This document shows positions 7,191 through 11,545 of a DNA stretch of 11,545 bases, piece by piece (position 1 is the stretch's first letter; every line of letters begins with the position of its first letter). The translations under genes were made by a program, and so were the position numbers. The stretch is from assembly GCA_016210895.1 (NCBI GenBank), contig JACQTG010000142.1:1-11545 (forward strand), given 5' to 3'. The notes under the pieces are model-generated. The model did no database searches. It was not told where the DNA came from and saw only the letters and a list, made by a program, of their open reading frames with translations. The stretch is from Acidobacteriota bacterium (GTDB lineage: Bacteria > Acidobacteriota > Terriglobia > Acidoferrales > 2-02-FULL-67-57).

Positions 7191-8348
7191 ATGATGGCTC
7201 CGGCATCGGCCTTGATCGTCGCCGGCGAAGCCTCCGGCGACCTGCACGCGGCGGCGTTGGTGCGCAACGTCTCGCAGCAGTATCCGGTGACCTGGTTTGG
7301 GCTTGGGGGTGATGCGCTAGCCGATGCCGGCGTGGAGCTGGTGGAACACGCACGTGCCGTCACTGTCCTTGGCCTGTTCGAAGTCCTGGCGCATCTGCCG
7401 CGCATCTATCGTGTGTTCCGCAAACTGCTCACAGAAGTCGACCGGCGAAAGCCGCGGCTGGCGGTGTTGGTCGACTTTCCGGATTTCAACTTGCGCTTGG
7501 CCCGCCAGCTCCACCGCCGCGGCATCCAAGTCGTCTACTTTATCGCGCCGCAGATCTGGGCTTGGCGTTCGGGCCGGCTGCGCAGCTTCCAGCGGTACGT
7601 TCGCAAAGTCTTGTGCATCTTTCCCTTTGAGGAAGACATCTATCAGCGTGCACGCGTCGAGGTTGAGTACGTGGGGCATCCACTGGTGGACAGGGCGGCG
7701 CCAACGATGACACGAGAACAGTTTTGCCTTCAGTACCACCTCGATCCCCGCCGGCCCCTCGTCTGCCTGCTGCCCGGCAGTCGCAACCAGGAAGTCGTGC
7801 GTCACCTGCCCGTGCTTCTGGCTGCAGCCCGACGGCTCCAGGAGAAACATCCTGTCCAGTTTGTTCTTGTCCGCGCGTCCACCGTGGAAAAGGAGCTCAT
7901 CGAGCGCCACCTGCGTGGCGATGTGGAGATACGTAGAGTCGAAGGCCCTGTTCAGAATGCCATGGCGGCCAGCCAAGTAGCCGTGGTCTCCAGTGGCACG
8001 GCGACGGTCGAGGCGGCGCTCGTGGAGACTCCCTTCGTCGTCATCTATCGGGTGGCACGACTCACCTGGTGGCTGGGTCGCCCGCTCGTGCGGACCCCGT
8101 ATTACAGTATGGTCAACCTCATCGCGGAAAGGCGTGTCGTCCCAGAACTCGTGCAGAACGAGTTCACACCCACTCGTGTGGCCGAGGAAGTGAATCGCTT
8201 GCTCGAGGACGCAAATGCGCGAGAGACGATGAAGCGTGAACTGCGCGCCATTCGTGCCCGCTTGGGGCCGCCGGGTGCGATCGAACGCGCCAGCCGTGCT
8301 GTGCTCTCTCTGCTCGGACAGCCAACGGCGACTCCAGTTCAACCGTAG
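7191..8348 (+). CDS. lpxB: Lipid-A-disaccharide synthase
   Basis: LpxB is a GT19 glycosyltransferase that joins UDP-2,3-diacylglucosamine to 2,3-diacylglucosamine 1-phosphate (lipid X). This forms the beta-1',6-linked lipid A disaccharide at the inner membrane. The 385-residue length is typical. Visible motifs are GEASGD (12-17), GLGGDAL (37-43), VDFPDFN (94-100, where D98 aligns with the essential Asp of E. coli LpxB), YFIAPQIWAW (116-125), FPFEED (144-149), YVGHPLVD (160-167), LPGSRNQEV (194-202, with the conserved Arg), SSGTATVEAAL (267-277) and MVNLIAERRVVPE. Two adjacent ATG codons (7191, 7194) are both usable and there is no clear Shine-Dalgarno. The gene shows that the organism makes a lipid A-type outer membrane. 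It sits between an exporter pair and a secreted protein in an apparent envelope operon; other lpx genes are not in the window. Confidence 0.96.
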   Translation: MMAPASALIVAGEASGDLHAAALVRNVSQQYPVTWFGLGGDALADAGVELVEHARAVTVLGLFEVLAHLPRIYRVFRKLLTEVDRRKPRLAVLVDFPDFNLRLARQLHRRGIQVVYFIAPQIWAWRSGRLRSFQRYVRKVLCIFPFEEDIYQRARVEVEYVGHPLVDRAAPTMTREQFCLQYHLDPRRPLVCLLPGSRNQEVVRHLPVLLAAARRLQEKHPVQFVLVRASTVEKELIERHLRGDVEIRRVEGPVQNAMAASQVAVVSSGTATVEAALVETPFVVIYRVARLTWWLGRPLVRTPYYSMVNLIAERRVVPELVQNEFTPTRVAEEVNRLLEDANARETMKRELRAIRARLGPPGAIERASRAVLSLLGQPTATPVQP

Positions 8349-8351
8349 AGG
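8347..8351 (+). promoter_or_regulatory. Shine-Dalgarno that sets the start of the M1-like gene
   Basis: AGAGG lies four bases before the ATG at 8356 and overlaps the lpxB stop codon. The reading frame is open further upstream, to an ATG at 8236 inside lpxB. That longer version would bury the signal peptide behind 40 extra residues, so this site and the signal peptide together favour 8356. Confidence 0.6.
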
Positions 8352-8355
8352 TTAT

Positions 8356-10353
8356 ATGCCATCTTCAAGTCATCCGCTCGATTGTTCGCCTCACACAGTT
8401 GGACGGCCTGCCTTCCTGCTCGTGTGCCTGCTGTTGACAACGCCGGCGCTCGCGGCCATCGATGCACAGCACTACGTGATTGACGCCGAGTTGCTGCCGG
8501 AAGTGCACCAGTTGCGGGCCCAGGCACAGCTCACTCTTCTCACCCAAGAACCCATTGCGGCTTTGCGATTGACCCTGAATCGAAACCTGAGAGTCGAGCG
8601 CGTGCTCGACGCGAAGGGGAAACCACTCGTCTTTGAGGCGCTGCCGGGAGGAGGCCTGCAAGTGACGCTGGCCGAACCGCTCCGCGCCCAGCAACCGCTC
8701 CAGCTCACGGTCGAATATGAAGGCCGGTTCGACCCGGCGCTTCGTCCGGAGAGTGGCCCGCTGCTGGCACGCATCGCTCCCGGAGCCACCTATTTGACGC
8801 ACCCGGCGCAGTGGTTTCCCCAGACGGGCAATCCCTGGGACCGCTTCACCATGGAATTGCGCGTAACCGTCCCGGCCGGTGAAACCGCACTGACCTCGAA
8901 CTCGTCCCCCACCACGCGGCGGCTCGATGACGGTCGTGAGCAGTTTGTCTTCACTTCGACCGAGTCCAACCGCTTCGGAACCCTTGTCGTCGGCAAGTAC
9001 GAGAAAATCTCCCTCAGCGGAGAGGGTGTGCCGATCACCTTGTGGCTGCGGACGATTCCCGGCTCGGTGGCCCCGACCTACGCCGAGACGCTGGGCAAGG
9101 TTCTGGTTTTCTTCTCCGAGAAGTTCGGGCCACTCGCCCAGGCCGAGCTCGCTGTGGCCGAAATCCCCGATGACAATTTGGATGCCTATTCTGCTCCCAG
9201 CCTGCTCCTGCTGCCCGCGCGGCAGTGGACGAGCCAGCCGAACTATCGCTTGCTGGCGCGCGAAGCCGTGCGACAGTGGTGGGCCTTCCGCACCAGCCCG
9301 GCTACGGTGAGCGACGCCTGGCTGGACGAAGGCCTGGCCCGCTACAGCGAAGCTCTCTACGTCGAGCACACCGCCGATGACCAGGCATTTCGCCAGGTGC
9401 TCGAAGACTTGACCATCGGCGCGCTCATCGAAGAATCCGCGGCACCCATCGCCAATGCCGATCAACTCGAACCGTTCTCGCCCCAGTTCCGTTCCGTGGT
9501 GCGGGACAAAGGGGCAATGGTAGTTCATATGCTTCGCTTCGTTCTCGGCGATGAAACCTTCTTGCGTGTGCTGAAATCCTATGCCGAACGCTTCGCCGGC
9601 CGCTCCGCGCGCATCGCTGACTTCGAGCGCCTGGCCGAGGAAGTCAGCAGCCAACCCCTTGACTATTTCTTCGGCGAGTGGCTGCGCTCGACCGGCATCC
9701 CCGAATTCAAACTCGAATATGTCGTCTATCGGACCCAGAAGGGCTTCCGCATCGGCGGGCAAATACGCCACGAACTCGAGGTCTTTCGTATGCCGCTCGA
9801 CGTCCGCGTCGAGACCGAAGGGCCGCCCGAGACGGCTCGCATCGAAGTTGCCGGCCAAGTCTCCGACTTCTCCATTGATACTTTCGGAAAACCGCTCTCC
9901 GGCGGTATTCGCATCGATCCCAACCACAACGTCCTGCACTACACCGACGCGTTGCGGATTCGCGTGGCCATCGCCCGCGGCGAGAGCCGCTTCGAGCAAG
10001 GCGAATACCTGGAAGCCATCCGCGAATACCAGAAGGCGCTCGAAGTCCGCCGAACCAGCTCCCTCGCCCACTACCGGATGGGAGAAACCTTCTTCGAGCA
10101 GCGCAACTACCAGGCCGCAGCCAACGCCTTCCGCGAAGCCATCAACGGTGACAAAGAACCCGCCTGGACCGTTGTCTGGAGCCACATCTTCCTGGGAAAG
10201 ATTTTCGACCTGACGGGACAGCGCGAACGGGCGCTGAACGAGTATCGACGCGCCATCGAAAGTGGTGACGATACGGCCGGCGCGCAAGCCGAAGCGGAGA
10301 AATATCTGAGCGAACCGTACCGCCGCGCCGAGCGCACGATTCCCATCCGCTAG
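8356..10353 (+). CDS. Secreted M1-peptidase-like protein with C-terminal TPRs, zinc site lost
   Basis: The 665-residue product starts with a signal peptide: hydrophobic FLLVCLLLTTPALA, with likely cleavage after ALA near residue 34. An M1-type N-terminal beta domain follows (to about residue 225), then an M1-like catalytic domain. The motif region reads REAVRQWW (302-309), followed by WLDEG with E325. In active M1 enzymes this is HExxH-x18-E. Here the spacing is exact (R306, 18 residues, E325), but both zinc-binding His are Arg (R302, R306). The Tyr of the YxKG motif is Arg (R383 in RDKGA), and the GAMEN exopeptidase motif is not recognisable. The protein is therefore probably not a zinc peptidase. 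Three TPR-like repeats occupy about 534-637, suggesting a protein-binding role in the periplasm or at the outer membrane. It starts 7 bases after lpxB and is probably co-transcribed. The fold assignment is fairly sure; the function is unknown. Confidence 0.85.
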   Translation: MPSSSHPLDCSPHTVGRPAFLLVCLLLTTPALAAIDAQHYVIDAELLPEVHQLRAQAQLTLLTQEPIAALRLTLNRNLRVERVLDAKGKPLVFEALPGGGLQVTLAEPLRAQQPLQLTVEYEGRFDPALRPESGPLLARIAPGATYLTHPAQWFPQTGNPWDRFTMELRVTVPAGETALTSNSSPTTRRLDDGREQFVFTSTESNRFGTLVVGKYEKISLSGEGVPITLWLRTIPGSVAPTYAETLGKVLVFFSEKFGPLAQAELAVAEIPDDNLDAYSAPSLLLLPARQWTSQPNYRLLAREAVRQWWAFRTSPATVSDAWLDEGLARYSEALYVEHTADDQAFRQVLEDLTIGALIEESAAPIANADQLEPFSPQFRSVVRDKGAMVVHMLRFVLGDETFLRVLKSYAERFAGRSARIADFERLAEEVSSQPLDYFFGEWLRSTGIPEFKLEYVVYRTQKGFRIGGQIRHELEVFRMPLDVRVETEGPPETARIEVAGQVSDFSIDTFGKPLSGGIRIDPNHNVLHYTDALRIRVAIARGESRFEQGEYLEAIREYQKALEVRRTSSLAHYRMGETFFEQRNYQAAANAFREAINGDKEPAWTVVWSHIFLGKIFDLTGQRERALNEYRRAIESGDDTAGAQAEAEKYLSEPYRRAERTIPIR

Positions 10354-10360
10354 AAACCTC

Positions 10361-11491
10361 TCAGACTTCTTTCAGCCCCGTCAGGGAAGCTCCCGTCAGT
10401 CCTTTGGCTTGGATCAGCACCTTGAACGTCTCGCCCATTCCTTCCGGGTAGATCAGCTGCTTCAGGCGGAGCCGAGCCTGATAGCGCTCCGCCTCGGTGG
10501 CGCCCGTGACAGAGAGATCGGCGAACTCATTGCCCCGCCCCAGCGCCAAGAGAAACTTGGCCTGGCTGGTGAAGCCCAAGGGCAGCAGCCCAATCCGGCG
10601 CCCGTGCTCGATGAGCGCGGTGAAGTTGACGTGAGCGGTCAGGTCTTGCGCGCCCGGCCAGGCCAGGACGTCCTCACTCACCCGATGTGCACGATAGGCG
10701 AGTAATGTCCCCGCAGGCCGCACGACGCTATAGAGTTCTGCCGCCACGTGACCGTAATCAATCGTCAATAAGAATCCCCGTGACAGCTCTCGCGCTACCT
10801 TTTCGAGCCAAGGCAGCGCGAGCAGATTCACCTCAGCCTCCTGCCCGATGGCCAACGGGGTAGCATAGCGAGCCAGATAGTCGGCCAACGCCGGCGAGGA
10901 AAGCTCCCCTTCCTCCGTCACCAACTCGTCGCCACGGGCGGCTACAAAGATTTCGCGCAAGCCACCCGCGCGCTGGACCACCCGATGAACCGGCAATGCG
11001 TCCACAAATTCGTTTGAATAGAAGCACCCAGTGAACGAACCGCTCGGCAGCCTGCCCATCCAGCGGATGGGAAGGGAGGTGCCGCGTTCAAGATTCTTTT
11101 CGCCCTGCGCGCGCAGAGAATCGCTCCGCTCGACGAGCACGACCCGTGTGGCCCGAGCCAACTGGGGGCTATTCTGCTCAATCCAACCGAGCACCGAGGC
11201 AGCCAGAGTTCCATTTCCCGCGCCGAATTCCACCAAGTCAAATTGAGCCGGACAGCCCAGCAACTCCCACATCTCGTGAAACTGGCGCGCCAGCAGCCGC
11301 CCGAAAATGGAGTGCACCTCAGGGCTCGTGTAGTAATCCTCCACAGCCTTCGCACGTTGGCGGGAGTAGTAGCCGTGTTCGGAATCATAGAGGCAGGCTT
11401 TCATGAAGGCGGCAAACGTAATGCAACCGTCGCGCCGGATCCGGTCGAGGAGAATCGGGGTTAGCGAGGTAACCGGTCGGGTTGCCGGCAT
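10361..11491 (-). CDS. MidA/NDUFAF7-family SAM-dependent methyltransferase (COG1565, DUF185)
   Basis: This 376-residue protein belongs to the family of mitochondrial NDUFAF7/MidA, which dimethylates an arginine of the complex I subunit NDUFS2. Bacterial members are widespread, but their substrate is not settled. Family landmarks in order are FAAFMKACLYDSEHGYYS (26-43), DYYTSPEVHSIFGRLLARQ (52-70), the SAM-binding glycine motif VEFGAGNGTLA (87-97), YSNEFVDALPVHRV (the conserved SNE-DALP segment), LLTIDYGH, RPAGTLLAYRAHRV, QDLTAHVNFTAL, and the C-terminal MGETFKVLIQAKG. No signal peptide or membrane segment is visible, so it is cytoplasmic. It runs against the lpxB operon, with only 7 bases between the two stop codons. 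No strong Shine-Dalgarno precedes the ATG; a possible upstream gene ends five bases before it, so coupling is plausible. No complex I genes are present in the window. Confidence 0.93.
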   Translation of the reverse strand: MPATRPVTSLTPILLDRIRRDGCITFAAFMKACLYDSEHGYYSRQRAKAVEDYYTSPEVHSIFGRLLARQFHEMWELLGCPAQFDLVEFGAGNGTLAASVLGWIEQNSPQLARATRVVLVERSDSLRAQGEKNLERGTSLPIRWMGRLPSGSFTGCFYSNEFVDALPVHRVVQRAGGLREIFVAARGDELVTEEGELSSPALADYLARYATPLAIGQEAEVNLLALPWLEKVARELSRGFLLTIDYGHVAAELYSVVRPAGTLLAYRAHRVSEDVLAWPGAQDLTAHVNFTALIEHGRRIGLLPLGFTSQAKFLLALGRGNEFADLSVTGATEAERYQARLRLKQLIYPEGMGETFKVLIQAKGLTGASLTGLKEV

Positions 11492-11496
11492 GGGAG

Positions 11497-11545
11497 CTAA
11501 TACGGGCGCATCTGGGGATTACGGGTAAACATCTCAACGATGTAG
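11497..11545 (-). CDS. Possible C-terminal end of a gene cut by the window edge
   Basis: Read on the minus strand, one frame is open from the window edge to a TAG at 11499-11497 and gives the tail YIVEMFTRNPQMRPY. The TAG lies five bases before the methyltransferase ATG, the spacing expected of an operon neighbour. Fifteen codons are too few to prove coding or to assign a family. An open frame of this length can arise by chance. Confidence 0.4.
   Translation of the reverse strand, partial: YIVEMFTRNPQMRPY

Noticed and set aside
5249..7405. A 718-codon open frame on the minus strand, opposite the second ABC gene and the start of lpxB.
   Set aside because: It spans two recognised + strand genes and is low-complexity and rich in His, Glu and Asp, as antisense frames of GC-rich genes tend to be. 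No family features are seen.
8236..8355. An upstream ATG that would extend the M1-like protein by 40 residues into lpxB.
   Set aside because: The extension overlaps the conserved lpxB C-terminus, lacks a ribosome-binding site and would bury the signal peptide. The ATG at 8356 has AGAGG just before it.
8365..10287. A 640-codon open frame on the minus strand, opposite the M1-like gene.
   Set aside because: The + strand frame has a signal peptide, an M1-like domain and TPRs; the antisense frame shows no domain and is explained by base composition.
10354..10380. Weak GAAA/TTTC inverted pairing in the convergent junction as a bidirectional terminator.
   Set aside because: Only three to four A/T-rich pairs are possible and there is no GC stem, so it is not credible as a terminator.

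Overview
The window is GC-rich, densely packed bacterial chromosome. Nearly every base is coding or structural RNA, and many genes overlap or lie within a few bases of each other. Three points suggest a Gram-negative bacterium outside the Proteobacteria, most plausibly an Acidobacteriota: a complete lpxB (lipid A synthesis, so an outer membrane), a secreted M1-peptidase-like protein with TPRs, and a 225-residue protein of no family I can name placed after recR. The phylum is inferred from gene style and order only, because no rRNA is present.

Region 1 (about 42-2741, + strand) is a housekeeping block: the small SRP RNA (ffs), dnaX (clamp-loader tau/gamma subunit), ybaB/ebfC (nucleoid-associated protein) and recR (recombination mediator). 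dnaX and ybaB share ATGA, and recR follows three bases later. A short hairpin between the SRP RNA and dnaX covers the likely dnaX ribosome-binding site.

Region 2 (2782-3459) holds an unrecognised soluble 225-residue protein on the same strand.

Region 3 (about 3457-10353, + strand) looks like an envelope-related operon. It begins at a sigma70-like promoter with a perfect TATAAT box. Two half-size ABC exporter genes follow, joined by an ATGA overlap, then lpxB after 19 bases and a secreted M1-peptidase-like/TPR protein after 7 bases. The exporter pair shows the asymmetry of heterodimeric exporters: the first subunit has Asp in place of the catalytic Glu and a normal LSGGQ, and the second has the catalytic Glu and an altered LSVGQ. 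The M1-like protein keeps the spacing of the zinc-peptidase motif HExxH-x18-E, but both His are Arg and the catalytic Tyr is also Arg, so it looks like a pseudopeptidase.

Region 4 (10361-11545, - strand) converges on region 3 with only 7 bases between stop codons. It encodes a MidA/NDUFAF7-family SAM-dependent methyltransferase, preceded by what may be the last 15 codons of another gene that runs off the window.

I saw no tRNA, rRNA, insertion sequence, CRISPR array, prophage or attachment site. This is core-genome DNA; the most unusual items are the pseudopeptidase and the pairing of a heterodimeric exporter with lpxB.
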